Below are positions 22,884-31,881 of a stretch of 49,425 bases of DNA, piece after piece (positions within the stretch are counted from its first letter, which is position 1; the number at the start of each line of letters is the position of its first letter). The stretch spans positions 1 to 49,425 of the forward strand of contig CAZONX010000007.1 in assembly GCA_964581295.1 (NCBI GenBank). Reading direction: 5' to 3'. The notes beneath the pieces were generated by a model. The model saw only the letters and a program-made list of their open reading frames with translations, did no database searches and was not told the origin of the DNA. The position numbers and the translations under genes were made by a program. The stretch comes from JAHEEL01 sp964581295 (GTDB lineage: Bacteria > Actinomycetota > Acidimicrobiia > Spongiisociales > UBA5794).

Positions 22884-24151
22884 TCCGCCAGCTGGTCCTC
22901 GGGGCCCTGGTCGGCTTGTTCTCGGTAGCTGCAGTTGGTAGCGCCGAAGCGGTCGAACTGATCGACGCCTCGCCTGGTGTGGACTCAGTTGTGGTTCGCG
23001 CTCCGGCCGAGATCGCTCTGAGCTTCAGCGAACCGATTGACGTGGTGACGGTTCGCCTCTTCAAAGACGATCGTCTCGTCTCGACCTCGGACGCGAGCAT
23101 CCTCGATTATCTCGCCGTGGCTCCGGTCGAGACAGATGGTGCCGGTGCCTACTTGGTCGATTGGAGGGGGACAACCTCCGAGAACGGCGCTGTCGAGGGT
23201 GCGTACGTCTTTGTCGTCGACCCCCGAGGTAGCGGAAGCATTGCCGTGGACCGTGATGTTGCCGGCGCGAGTGGTGCGCTTGGTGGCGTACGTGTGCTCG
23301 CCGGAGTCGTCGCGGCGGCCGGCGCTATTGCGCTCATCGTCGGTGCGATCCGGTGGGTACAGCAGGAGGATCGTGCTTCGACAAGGCGTTTGGTCGGCAT
23401 CGGGGCCGGGGTGGCGGCCATTGCGAGTGTGATCGCCGGTGCCACCTATGGCGTCGCCTCTGATGGTGCACCGCGAGATCTCCTCGATGGTGCAGTGATT
23501 CCTGCCACGATTGCCTCGGTTCCCGGTCGCGCGTGGCTTGCGGCCGCCCTCACCACCGGCGTGCTTCCGTTCTTGATCGTCCTCGGTCGGACCGTCCGGA
23601 GACGCACAGTGCCGGTGGTCGGGCTCATCGTGGCCGCGGCAGTAGCTGTATGGGTCTCGGTTGGCCTGGGGTGGCTATTTCGGGTGCCCTGGCCGCTCCT
23701 CGCGGGCGTGCTCGTTGTCGGTGCAGCGATCTGGATCTCTGTTGATGCTGGTCGCCCACTCGGAGTGGTCGCAAGTCTCGCGATCGGCATCGTTTTCGCG
23801 GTGCCGATCGTTCGAACGGTCCAGGGATCGGGCGTCAGCGTGGCTGCACACACCGCGAATGTGCTCATGGAAATGTCGTTGGATCCTGCACGCACCGGGG
23901 ACAACGAGCTGCACCTCTACGGATTCGATGTCTCGGGCACCGGGTCGGCGCTCGGCGCAACGTCCGTGTCCGCCACGAACGAGGTCTGGGAGACCGGACC
24001 GCTTGACGTTCCCGTATTGCGGGCTGGCCCGAACCACTTCCTGTCGTACCATGCAACGCTCCCACTCTCCGGGGCATGGACATTTCGCGTGGCGACCGAC
24101 GTCGGGGATGACGGCCCACAGAGCGTCGAGATGGTCGTGGAGCTGCCATGA
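22880..24151 (+). CDS. CopC-domain multi-helix membrane protein with a C-terminal periplasmic domain
   Basis: After a signal peptide (about 1-24) comes a CopC-like beta domain to about residue 112 (ASPGVDSVVVRAPAEIALSF). Seven or so hydrophobic helices follow (about 135-330). A C-terminal extracytoplasmic YtkA/FixH-like domain occupies about 335-423. The N-terminal histidine that CopC uses to hold Cu(II) is missing: the mature start appears to be VELIDASPG. This is therefore an atypical CopC/CopD-like fusion and the copper role comes from the neighbours. The start overlaps the Sco stop as ATGA. Confidence 0.75.
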   Translation: MIRQLVLGALVGLFSVAAVGSAEAVELIDASPGVDSVVVRAPAEIALSFSEPIDVVTVRLFKDDRLVSTSDASILDYLAVAPVETDGAGAYLVDWRGTTSENGAVEGAYVFVVDPRGSGSIAVDRDVAGASGALGGVRVLAGVVAAAGAIALIVGAIRWVQQEDRASTRRLVGIGAGVAAIASVIAGATYGVASDGAPRDLLDGAVIPATIASVPGRAWLAAALTTGVLPFLIVLGRTVRRRTVPVVGLIVAAAVAVWVSVGLGWLFRVPWPLLAGVLVVGAAIWISVDAGRPLGVVASLAIGIVFAVPIVRTVQGSGVSVAAHTANVLMEMSLDPARTGDNELHLYGFDVSGTGSALGATSVSATNEVWETGPLDVPVLRAGPNHFLSYHATLPLSGAWTFRVATDVGDDGPQSVEMVVELP

Positions 24152-24528
24152 ACACACCCCAAAACTCGCCGGCACGCCGCGTATCGCTCTGGGTCACCGG
24201 AGTGCTCGCGGTGTTCTGTCTGCTGGCGCTGGCCTCCATGCAGCTCGCCCCACGAGCGGCCGCCGCGCAGACCATCGAGATCGTCGTGCCGCCCGGCACG
24301 CAAGCTCAGATCGACGCGGGTGAGCAGATCGTTCTCTTCCCGCGCCGATTGGAAGTGTCCGTCGGCGATCGCATCATCATCACGAACGAGGACGCTTCGT
24401 CTCACCAGATTGGTCCGTACGTCGTGGGTCCCGATCAACGGATCGAGCAGACGTTTTCCGCTGCCGGCATCATCGAGGGAATCTGCACATTGCACCCATC
24501 CGGAGAAGTCACGATCGTGGTGCGATGA
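24148..24528 (+). CDS. Exported cupredoxin-like protein
   Basis: The 126-residue protein has a signal or anchor helix (about 14-38) and a single cupredoxin domain. The type-1 copper ligands are recognisable as His86 (ASSHQIGPY), Cys113 and His116 (GICTLHPSGE). The usual axial Met after the second His is absent, so the site may be three-coordinate or use another residue. It could carry electrons or store copper outside the membrane. Starts and stops overlap both neighbours as ATGA. Confidence 0.8.
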   Translation: MNTPQNSPARRVSLWVTGVLAVFCLLALASMQLAPRAAAAQTIEIVVPPGTQAQIDAGEQIVLFPRRLEVSVGDRIIITNEDASSHQIGPYVVGPDQRIEQTFSAAGIIEGICTLHPSGEVTIVVR

Positions 24529-25565
24529 ACGGCTCGACTCGGCGTCTCGGATCGATCCTTGCCCTCGGGATCTCGTTGGTGGTGCTCGGGGCCGGACCGG
24601 CGTCCGCTGACCCGGCGACTCCGACGAACTACCGATCAGAGGTCGTTGCCGTCGAAGGACTCGGCATAGACGAGGTAGCGATCGTTGGCGGCGACGCGTT
24701 CGTGCGGCTCACCGCAGTAGTGGGCATGACCGTGGTCGTGCTCGGGTATGAGGGCGAGGAGTACATCCGCTACGGCCAAGACGGTCGAGTCGAGGTCAAC
24801 CAGCGGTCGCCGGCGAAGTACCTGAACGACGATCGGTACGCAAACGTGGAACTTCCTGCCGAGGCTGATGCAAGCCGCGAACCGCGATGGGAGACCGTCG
24901 CGACGGACGGTACCTACTCCTGGCACGATCATCGCACACACTGGATGAGTCCGACACCACCCGGGAGCGTGCTCTCCGGCGATGAAGGGTCGACGGTCCC
25001 GATCTTCGACTGGGTGTTGCCTCTGGCCGGCGACGGAGGGCAGGGCAGGATCATTGGCACACTCACCTGGGTCCCTTCTGCATCAGGAGCACCGTGGGCC
25101 ATAGTGGCGTTCCTGGCGCTCCTCGTTGCAGCGGTCGCTGCGTTTCGGCTGCGCCCAGCACTCCAAGCCGTTGTGCTGCTCATTCTTGCGATGCTGGCGC
25201 TCGTCGCTGCCATCGCGGCGATCGCATCACAACCACCCGAGGGACGCGTCTACGGCATTGATGTGGTCGGTCCGCCGGTCGCTGTAGCTCTCGCGGCATA
25301 TGCCGCGTTCGCGTCGCGATCGTCGGAGCAGGCCGGCTCGCGCTTCGTCCTGATCGGTTCGGTAGCGCTTGCCGTATGGGGTGCGTTGCGCATTGATGTG
25401 CTGACCCGCCCCATCCTCCCCACGCTTCTTCCCTATGGCCTGGATCGCATGATCACGGCCGTCGTCCTTGGAGGAGCAACAGGCCTCGCGTTTGGCATCG
25501 TCGCGGCAACCACTTGGAAGAACCGAGCGCGGCGGATCGACGACGATGAACATCCCGCGACCTGA
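24525..25565 (+). CDS. Exported multi-helix protein with a WHDHRTHWM motif, function unknown
   Basis: The 346-residue protein has a signal peptide (about 1-28) and an extracytoplasmic domain of about 150 residues. That domain contains the His-rich motif TYSWHDHRTHWMSP near residues 130-143 and ends IIGTLTWVP. Five or six membrane helices then follow. The histidine/methionine cluster is suitable for copper binding. I recall similar unnamed proteins in actinobacterial copper clusters. It is last in the ATGA-linked operon. A role in copper handling or oxidase assembly is inferred. Confidence 0.65.
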   Translation: MNGSTRRLGSILALGISLVVLGAGPASADPATPTNYRSEVVAVEGLGIDEVAIVGGDAFVRLTAVVGMTVVVLGYEGEEYIRYGQDGRVEVNQRSPAKYLNDDRYANVELPAEADASREPRWETVATDGTYSWHDHRTHWMSPTPPGSVLSGDEGSTVPIFDWVLPLAGDGGQGRIIGTLTWVPSASGAPWAIVAFLALLVAAVAAFRLRPALQAVVLLILAMLALVAAIAAIASQPPEGRVYGIDVVGPPVAVALAAYAAFASRSSEQAGSRFVLIGSVALAVWGALRIDVLTRPILPTLLPYGLDRMITAVVLGGATGLAFGIVAATTWKNRARRIDDDEHPAT

Positions 25566-25574
25566 CTCCACCGC

Positions 25575-25580
25575 TAGCCT
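25575..25580 (+). promoter_or_regulatory. -10 hexamer TAGCCT for trkAH
   Basis: TAGCCT sits 27 bases before the trkA ATG, and GAAGGAGG lies between, so this transcript has a short normal leader. Confidence 0.4.
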
Positions 25581-25607
25581 CGTGCCCGAAGGAGGTCAGG
25601 AGCGACC

Positions 25608-26939
25608 ATGCGGTTTGTGATCGTTGGCGGAGGGGCGGACGGCTCGCACCTCGCTGAGCGCCTTGTCGCAGAAGGCGAGGACGTGGCCGTGGTGGAAGCG
25701 GATTCCGGGCGCGTCAGCTTGCTCCGTGAGCGCCTCGATGCGCAGATCGTCGAAGGCAACGGAGCCAGCCCGAGTGTGCTCAGGCGAGCCGGAGTGGAAC
25801 GGGCCGACATCCTCTTCGCCGTGTCCGACAACGACGGCGCGAATGTCCTGGCCTGCCAGTCGGCCCTGTCGCTCGGTTGCAAGCGGACCGTTGCTCGAAT
25901 CGAGAACTCGGAACTCAGAGACGTCATTCTTGGCTCGGGGATCGAGGCAATCATCGATCCGAGGGCGACCCTGGCCGAGAAGCTGGTCGCGCTCGTGGCG
26001 AACCCCGGCCTCAGCGACTATTTCCGCTTCGAGAACGGAGCGGCGGTCGTGCTCGGTGCCAACGTTGCTCCGGACTCCACAATCGTCGGCATGTCACTTG
26101 CCGAGATGCGGCGTTCGCTGAACGACTGGGACTGCGTGATCGCGTCAATCGTCCGAGACGATCAGACGCTCATGGGCCGTGGATCAACGGTCATAGAGGC
26201 GTTCGACAAGATTCTTCTGGTCGTCGCCGGGGAGAACGTCGACCGTGCCCGCCGCCTCATCGGCGCACCCTCGCAGCGCATCGACCGAGCGCTCATTGTG
26301 GGTGGCGGGCGGGTCGCGGAACTCACCGCCGCGGCGCTGCGGTCGGCGGGCTGGCGCGTTCTGCTCATCCACGATGTGGAGGAGCGTGCGCTCGCGATCG
26401 CGGCACGCAACCCGAAGATCGACGTGGTGGTGGCCGATGCCACCGATCCGCGAGTCCTGCAGAGCCTGGAGATCGGGCGCGGAGACGGCGTGCTCGCGCT
26501 CACGCGAAGCGACGCCGTCAACATACTGGTGTGCATGATTTCGAGCCGCCTATCGGCATCCACCACGGTCTCGCGATTCAACCGGGTCGAACTGTTCGAC
26601 CTGATGCCGGCGGTCGGCGTCACCGCAGGAGTATCGGCCAAGGTCGCCGCCGCCAACGCAGCTCTGCGGTTTGTGCGCCGTGGCGCCATCGTGTCGGCCG
26701 CGGACTTCATGACCGGGGGCATTGAAGCACTCGAGATCGAGGTGTATGAGCCCGCCCCAGCCATCGGCGTGAGCGTGGGCGAGTTGGGCGTTCCGAACGG
26801 CGCCGTCGTTGGAGCCATCGTGCGAGAGGGGAAGGCCGTGGTCCCGCGCGGTTCAACCCGATTCCGAAGCGGGGATCGGGTGATCGTGCTTGCAACGCCC
26901 GAAGCGGTTGGGGTCGTCGAGCGGCTGTTCGGGGCGTAG
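25608..26939 (+). CDS. trkA: Trk potassium uptake regulator TrkA
   Basis: This cytosolic NAD(H)-binding subunit gates the TrkH channel. Two tandem RCK units are present. The first Rossmann motif is VIVGGGADGSHLAERL at the N-terminus, with the acidic VVEAD strand. The second is ALIVGGGRVAELTAAAL near residue 228. TrkA-C regions follow each. The 443-residue length is typical of the double TrkA. The first loop reads GGGADGS rather than the common GAGxVG. It lies 3 bases before trkH. Confidence 0.92.
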   Translation: MRFVIVGGGADGSHLAERLVAEGEDVAVVEADSGRVSLLRERLDAQIVEGNGASPSVLRRAGVERADILFAVSDNDGANVLACQSALSLGCKRTVARIENSELRDVILGSGIEAIIDPRATLAEKLVALVANPGLSDYFRFENGAAVVLGANVAPDSTIVGMSLAEMRRSLNDWDCVIASIVRDDQTLMGRGSTVIEAFDKILLVVAGENVDRARRLIGAPSQRIDRALIVGGGRVAELTAAALRSAGWRVLLIHDVEERALAIAARNPKIDVVVADATDPRVLQSLEIGRGDGVLALTRSDAVNILVCMISSRLSASTTVSRFNRVELFDLMPAVGVTAGVSAKVAAANAALRFVRRGAIVSAADFMTGGIEALEIEVYEPAPAIGVSVGELGVPNGAVVGAIVREGKAVVPRGSTRFRSGDRVIVLATPEAVGVVERLFGA

Positions 26940-26942
26940 GCC

Positions 26943-28421
26943 GTGACCATGCGCACGCTCAGTTGGGCCGCGACACCGACCCCGCGCCGTATCCTCTATA
27001 TCGCCGGTGTCGTCCTGGTTGCCGGCGGAGTTGCCACAGCGCCGGCATTCCTCATCGCGCTGCTCTTTGAAGAGGGTGCGACGGCGCTCGATCTCGCTCT
27101 CACGGGAGTCATCGCGTGCACCGTTGGCGGCCTCGTCGTGCTGGCCGCCGGACGGCCGGATCGGATGCGTCCAAAGGATGCGTTTGCCGGTGTCGCCGTC
27201 GCATGGGTGACCGTGATCGCATTCGGGTCGTTGCCCTATTTCCTCAGCGGTGCGATGGGCTTCACCGATTCCCTCTTTGAGAGTACCTCCGGATTCACAA
27301 CAACCGGGGCCACCGTGATCGTCGACCTTTCCGATGTCCCGCACGGACTCCTGTTTTGGCGAGCTACGACGCAATGGCTCGGTGGCATGGGGATCATTGC
27401 GCTTTCAATCGCTGTCCTGCCGCTCGTGGGGTCGGGAAGCCTGCAGCTCGCCCGGGCCGAGGCCCCAGCACCGGACCACGACCAGCTCACGCCACGATTT
27501 CGAGGGACTGCTGTGCGCCTCTGGGGGCTGTACGCCGCACTCACCGCCCTTGCGATGGTGATCCTCGCCTTCGGCGATATGTCGCTCTTCGAGGCGGCCG
27601 CCCACGCGTTGACATCGGTATCCACCGGCGGCTTCAGCACCGAAAGCACCTCGATTGGAGCGTTCTCCGCCTATACGCAATGGGTGATCATTGTGCTCAT
27701 GGTCCTTGGGGGGGCCTCGTTCGGCCTCCACGTCCGGGCGCTGCGCGATCCGAGCGCCTACCTCCGGAAACCTCAGTTTCGCTACTTCCTGATGAGTCTC
27801 GGCATCGGCGCTGCACTCGTGATGTTCGGTCTGTACCTCGACGGAACCGGCGTCCACGTGCGCGAGGCGCTGTTCACTACCGTCGCGACGATCACGGGAA
27901 CGGGCTATGCCGTCACCAACTATGCGATCTGGCCAGCGGCGCTCCTCAGTGTCATTCTGATGATGATGTTCGTTGGCGGCATGTCCGGATCAACGACCGG
28001 CGCCCTCAAGACCTACCGGATCGTGATCATCCTGAAGTCCGCAGCGACCGAGGTGCGCCGGCTGACGAAGCCGCGGGTCGTGTCGGTCTCGCGTTTCGGC
28101 AAGGTTCCCATCCCACCAGGGGTCGTCTCAGCGGTCCATACCTATGTCGTGGTCTACGTGGTGGCCTTCACGGCTGGCACCGTCTTGCTCCTCTATCTGC
28201 AAAGCTCCGGGGCGACCGACATCGACCTCGTGACCGCAGTGTCGGCGTCCGCATCGGCGATCGGCAACGTCGGACCCGGTCTTGGTTCCGTCGGGCCAGC
28301 CAGCACGTATGCAGCCATTGCGACTCCCGACAAGTGGGTTCTGGCCGCGCTGATGATGCTCGGCCGCCTCGAGATCTACCCAATCGTGCTGTTGTTCACA
28401 GCTTCGTTCTGGCGCCGCTAG
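26943..28421 (+). CDS. trkH: Trk potassium uptake channel TrkH
   Basis: The membrane pore of the Trk K+ uptake system has 492 residues. Four repeated pore-loop regions with single glycine filters are visible, for example STSGFTTTGATV, SVSTGGFSTES, TITGTGYAVTNY and IGNVGPGLGSVGP. The C-terminal LEIYPIVLLF is conserved in the family. GTG 26943 or ATG 26949 can serve as start. It is co-transcribed with trkA. Confidence 0.93.
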   Translation: MTMRTLSWAATPTPRRILYIAGVVLVAGGVATAPAFLIALLFEEGATALDLALTGVIACTVGGLVVLAAGRPDRMRPKDAFAGVAVAWVTVIAFGSLPYFLSGAMGFTDSLFESTSGFTTTGATVIVDLSDVPHGLLFWRATTQWLGGMGIIALSIAVLPLVGSGSLQLARAEAPAPDHDQLTPRFRGTAVRLWGLYAALTALAMVILAFGDMSLFEAAAHALTSVSTGGFSTESTSIGAFSAYTQWVIIVLMVLGGASFGLHVRALRDPSAYLRKPQFRYFLMSLGIGAALVMFGLYLDGTGVHVREALFTTVATITGTGYAVTNYAIWPAALLSVILMMMFVGGMSGSTTGALKTYRIVIILKSAATEVRRLTKPRVVSVSRFGKVPIPPGVVSAVHTYVVVYVVAFTAGTVLLLYLQSSGATDIDLVTAVSASASAIGNVGPGLGSVGPASTYAAIATPDKWVLAALMMLGRLEIYPIVLLFTASFWRR

Positions 28422-28466
28422 ATTCGCTAGACGACGCACAACGACGTCGGAAACGAGGTGGTTCGA

Positions 28467-28967
28467 ATGGGTGCACATCGATACGTCATCAATTCACCTG
28501 CCGCGTCGGTTGTGTTTGCCGCGAACTCATCGGTGCATCCCATCCGCTCGACAGCGGCCGTCTCCGGGTGGTTCGAAGCCGACATCGACGATGACCAGTT
28601 CAGGCCGGGCTCGCTGCTCTCCGGACACCTCGAGATTCCGCTCGACGGCGTTTCCTCCGGGAACCCGATCATCGACCGAGAAATGCGGCGCAGAGCCGGT
28701 TCCGGAGCACATCCGGTGATCGAGGGCGACATCGAGACCACGCTGTCGTCAGAAGGAACAGAGGCCACCATCACGGGAACAATCTCGCTCTCCGGCACCG
28801 CCGAACTCGTGGAAGGCGAGGTCTCGGTGCTTCCCGGTCCGCGCATCGTAGGATCTGGCGAATTCGACATTCGGTGGTGGGGTATCAAGCCGCCGCGCAT
28901 TCTCATGTTGCGCGTGGATCCGATCGTGATGGTTGAGATTGACTTGCCCCTGATCTACGGTACATAG
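28467..28967 (+). CDS. YceI-like domain protein
   Basis: The 166-residue protein resembles the YceI lipocalin-like barrel: the start YVINSPAASVVFAANSSVHPI, then VSGWFEADIDDDQ, then GSLLSGHLEIPLDGVSSGN, and a C-terminal series of strands. YceI proteins bind isoprenoid-type lipids, and some are exported. No signal peptide is seen here, so it is probably cytosolic. ATG 28467 is used because GAGG precedes it; a GTG three codons earlier is possible. The ligand is unknown. Confidence 0.65.
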   Translation: MGAHRYVINSPAASVVFAANSSVHPIRSTAAVSGWFEADIDDDQFRPGSLLSGHLEIPLDGVSSGNPIIDREMRRRAGSGAHPVIEGDIETTLSSEGTEATITGTISLSGTAELVEGEVSVLPGPRIVGSGEFDIRWWGIKPPRILMLRVDPIVMVEIDLPLIYGT

Positions 28968-29049
28968 GCCAACCAGTCGCGAGACGGAACCCTCATGGCG
29001 GCATTCGAGACCGCCGATGATTGGCTCAGACCGAGCGTTGGAGATTTCT

Positions 29050-30099
29050 ATGAAACACATTCTGCGGTCGCTTGCCATGACCGTCACACTCGTTGTCGCG
29101 TTCACGACCCTGCCGGCAATGGCGGCCTCGGCACACGACGAGGGGGAGCTGGTCGACTATCCACTCACGTTCCCTGTCGACGGCGACCATCACTTCTCAG
29201 ATTGGTTCTGGGCCGCACGCTCGGGTGGCATCCACCACGCCCAGGATCTGATGGCCGACAAGATGACACCAGTGGTGGCGGCAGCGAACGGGACGATTCG
29301 GCTCGTGAACTGGACCTCCCAATCGCGCATGAACCCCGATCGCTGCTGCACTATCGCCTTGCGGCATGACGATGGCTGGGAATCGTGGTACATCCACCTC
29401 AACAATGACACCCCCGGTACCGACGACGGCAAGGAGTGGGGCATCGCAGACGGGATCGTCCCCGGCGTGCGGGTGAAGGCTGGCCAGCTCATCGGCTGGG
29501 TCGGCGATTCGGGCACCGCTGAGCGCACCGCACCGCATCTCCACTTCGAACTGCGCGATCCAGCCAAGACTGTTGTGAATCCCTTCCAATCGCTGGCCGA
29601 CGCGGGTGGCAACTGGCTCGGTTGGGGCCCGGCCGACCCCCTGTTTGATGGCCGCCGCTTGCTTCGCGCCGGAGTGCGCGGGGCCGACGTTCGGCGACTG
29701 CAAGACGTCCTCGCCAAACTCGGCTACCGGCCGGGCACGATCGACGGGATCAGCGGGTCTCGCACGGTTGGCGCTGTGGCTGCGTTCCAGGCGGACGCAG
29801 GCCTCACGGCAGATGGCCTTGCGGGACGGGTCACACGCAGCGCCTTGAAGACGGCCTACGACCGCGAGACCGACGCTGGATCATCAACCGCGGTGTCGGG
29901 CATCTTACGTAATGGCACCAGAGGGACCGCCGTTCAGCGCGTGCAGCAACTCCTCACCCAGGCCGGCTACTCGCCGGGACCCGCCGACGGCATCTTCGGA
30001 AGCAGGACCGAACTCGCAGTGCTCGCATTCCAGGAGGAGCGCAGCCTTCGCGTCGACGGCCTGGTGGGACCGAGTACGAGGGCAGCGCTCGGCTACTGA
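29050..30099 (+). CDS. Secreted M23-family peptidase with two peptidoglycan-binding domains
   Basis: After a signal peptide (about 1-27, ending AMAASA) comes an M23 domain. Zinc ligands are in GIHHAQD (His62, Asp66) and HLHFEL. Two PG_binding_1 repeats follow, each with the pattern GxDVRRLQDVLAKLGYRPG...DGISGSRTVGAVAAFQ; the second ends at the C-terminus. The 349-residue protein probably cleaves or remodels cell-wall peptides. The M23 core contains a Cys-Cys pair (DRCCTIAL). The stop is 1 base from the converging ABC gene. Confidence 0.88.
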   Translation: MKHILRSLAMTVTLVVAFTTLPAMAASAHDEGELVDYPLTFPVDGDHHFSDWFWAARSGGIHHAQDLMADKMTPVVAAANGTIRLVNWTSQSRMNPDRCCTIALRHDDGWESWYIHLNNDTPGTDDGKEWGIADGIVPGVRVKAGQLIGWVGDSGTAERTAPHLHFELRDPAKTVVNPFQSLADAGGNWLGWGPADPLFDGRRLLRAGVRGADVRRLQDVLAKLGYRPGTIDGISGSRTVGAVAAFQADAGLTADGLAGRVTRSALKTAYDRETDAGSSTAVSGILRNGTRGTAVQRVQQLLTQAGYSPGPADGIFGSRTELAVLAFQEERSLRVDGLVGPSTRAALGY

Positions 30100-30100
30100 C

Positions 30101-30874
30101 TCACGGCCCCGGCCGGGGGAGGATGAGCCCGCCCCGACGCAACGGGTGCTCGACGACATCGATCGGATAGTCGTACACGTTTGAGAGCAGTTCAGCCGTG
30201 AGCACTTCCGACGGCGTCCCATATGCAGCGAGGGAGCCTCCCTCGAGCAGCAGCACGCCGTCTGCGCCGCCCGCAAGATTGAGATCATGCAGGACTGCTA
30301 CGACCGTTCGGCCCTCAGCGGCGAGGGACTGGAGGATGCCGACGACCAACTGCTGATGGGCGATGTCGAGCGCGGTCGTCGGTTCGTCGAGGAGCACCAC
30401 GGGCGCCTCTTGTGCGAGCGTGCGAGCCAGCGCGGTTCGTTGACGTTCGCCGCCCGAGAGGCTCGCAACCGTTCGGTGGGCAAGCGTGTCGAGATCGAGC
30501 CGGCGGATGGCCCCGTCGATCGCGGCGCGATCCTCAGCCGGGCCAGTCGACACGTCGCCCCGGTGGACGTAGCGACCCATCTCGACGATCTGAGCGACCG
30601 TAAATGCCACGTCTTCCGTTTGGCGCTGTCCGAGCATGGCACGAGACCGGGCGAGATCGCGCACGCTGAGTTGAGACACATCCTCACCATCGAATGTGAC
30701 CGACCCGCCCGTGGGACGGAGATCACCCGAGAGAAGGCTCAGCAACGTCGACTTGCCGGCTCCGTTTGGCCCCACAATGGCAAGCACCCGGCCGGATGTG
30801 ATCTCGACGCTGATCGGTCCGACCAGGTGGATATCGCCGATTGCGAACAAAGCGCCATTCGCCGAGACGTTCAT
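30101..30874 (-). CDS. ABC transporter ATPase, hemin/cobalamin type (HmuV/BtuD-like)
   Basis: This 257-residue cytoplasmic ATPase has Walker A VGPNGAGKST, the Q-loop region LGQRQTEDVAF, signature SLSGGERQR, Walker B VVLLDEP and H-loop VLHDLNLA. The start at 30874 overlaps the permease stop as ATGA, which excludes the longer upstream reading. It energises import of a metal chelate through the neighbouring permease. Hemin is the favoured substrate from the HmuV-like size and motif spacing, but cobalamin or a siderophore is possible. Confidence 0.9.
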   Translation of the reverse strand: MNVSANGALFAIGDIHLVGPISVEITSGRVLAIVGPNGAGKSTLLSLLSGDLRPTGGSVTFDGEDVSQLSVRDLARSRAMLGQRQTEDVAFTVAQIVEMGRYVHRGDVSTGPAEDRAAIDGAIRRLDLDTLAHRTVASLSGGERQRTALARTLAQEAPVVLLDEPTTALDIAHQQLVVGILQSLAAEGRTVVAVLHDLNLAGGADGVLLLEGGSLAAYGTPSEVLTAELLSNVYDYPIDVVEHPLRRGGLILPRPGP

Positions 30875-31881
30875 GCCGGAGACCTTCGCAGGAGCAGCCA
30901 CGCCAGGAACGGACCACCAACCGCGGCAGTGAGGAGCCCAAGCGGTATCTCTGCGGGCGCGGCGACGGTTCGAGCGACGGTGTCGGCAACGACCACCGCC
31001 AATGCACCACCGAGCATCGATCCCGGTATGAGGATGCGCAATGCTGGCCCGATGAGCGGCCGCAGCAGAAAAGGCACGACGAGACCGACGAACCCAACCA
31101 CGCCCCCCAGCACCACGGAAGCACCGATCACGATACCAACGGTGCCGATCACCACCGGAACCAAGCGTCTTGTGTCCAACCCCACATGCCTCGCCTGCCG
31201 ATCGCCGAGCACGAGGAGGTCGATGCTCGGGCCGACTATCCAGAGGATCGCGACGCCTGCGTAGAGCACGATCGATGTGGTGACGAGGACCTTCCACGTG
31301 GTGCCGACCAAGGTCCCGAAGACAAAAAAGATGAGCGTCGGTATACGAGGGCTGTCGACGACGAGCACGAACAGTCCCGTCCACGCCAGAAACGCGAATC
31401 CAAAGGCGACGCCAGCGAGAATGAAGCGATCTCCGCTGACTCTCGATCGCAGAACGCTCGCGAACGCTCCGTAGGCAGCGCCCGCTGCGGCGGCGAACAA
31501 TACCGGTAGGAGCGGAACAGCACCCGTGGGCGACAGGCCGAAACCGGCGGCGGCTCCTACGCCGGCGGCCGACGAGAATCCCAACAGATGCCCGTCGGCG
31601 AGGGGAGTCCGATAGACCCCCTGCAGCACGGCTGCGCCGGCAGCGAGCGCCGCGCCCAGGGCCGCAGCCCCGAGCACGCGGGGGAGTCGAATCGACGAGA
31701 GGATCCGATCAATTGCCGGATTCTGCGCGTCCGACCATCCAGGCAGAGCCCAGGCCGCCACATCGCTCGGCGCAATGGTGAAGGCCCCAAGCGTGAGCGA
31801 CACGGCGATCGAAAGAGCGAGCACGACGCCGCCGCCGAGAAACCACCACCCGCGTGACATATCGCGGTGCGATTCGGTCAC
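30871..31881 (-). CDS. FecCD-family ABC permease (HmuU-like)
   Basis: The 336-residue permease has about ten membrane helices and the type II importer motifs: IRLPRVLGAAALGAALAAGAA, then LADGHLLGFSSAAGVG, then GVVGFVGLVVPFLLRPLIG, the region that contacts the ATPase. The GTG start overlaps the binding-protein stop as GTGA, and the stop overlaps the ATPase start as ATGA. Substrates of this family include hemin, vitamin B12 and ferric siderophores. Confidence 0.92.
   Translation of the reverse strand: MTESHRDMSRGWWFLGGGVVLALSIAVSLTLGAFTIAPSDVAAWALPGWSDAQNPAIDRILSSIRLPRVLGAAALGAALAAGAAVLQGVYRTPLADGHLLGFSSAAGVGAAAGFGLSPTGAVPLLPVLFAAAAGAAYGAFASVLRSRVSGDRFILAGVAFGFAFLAWTGLFVLVVDSPRIPTLIFFVFGTLVGTTWKVLVTTSIVLYAGVAILWIVGPSIDLLVLGDRQARHVGLDTRRLVPVVIGTVGIVIGASVVLGGVVGFVGLVVPFLLRPLIGPALRILIPGSMLGGALAVVVADTVARTVAAPAEIPLGLLTAAVGGPFLAWLLLRRSPA

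Noticed and set aside
28968..29049. c-di-AMP (ydaO-type) riboswitch before the M23 peptidase
   Set aside because: Such switches often precede cell-wall hydrolases, but the 82-base spacer is too short and lacks the conserved paired segments.
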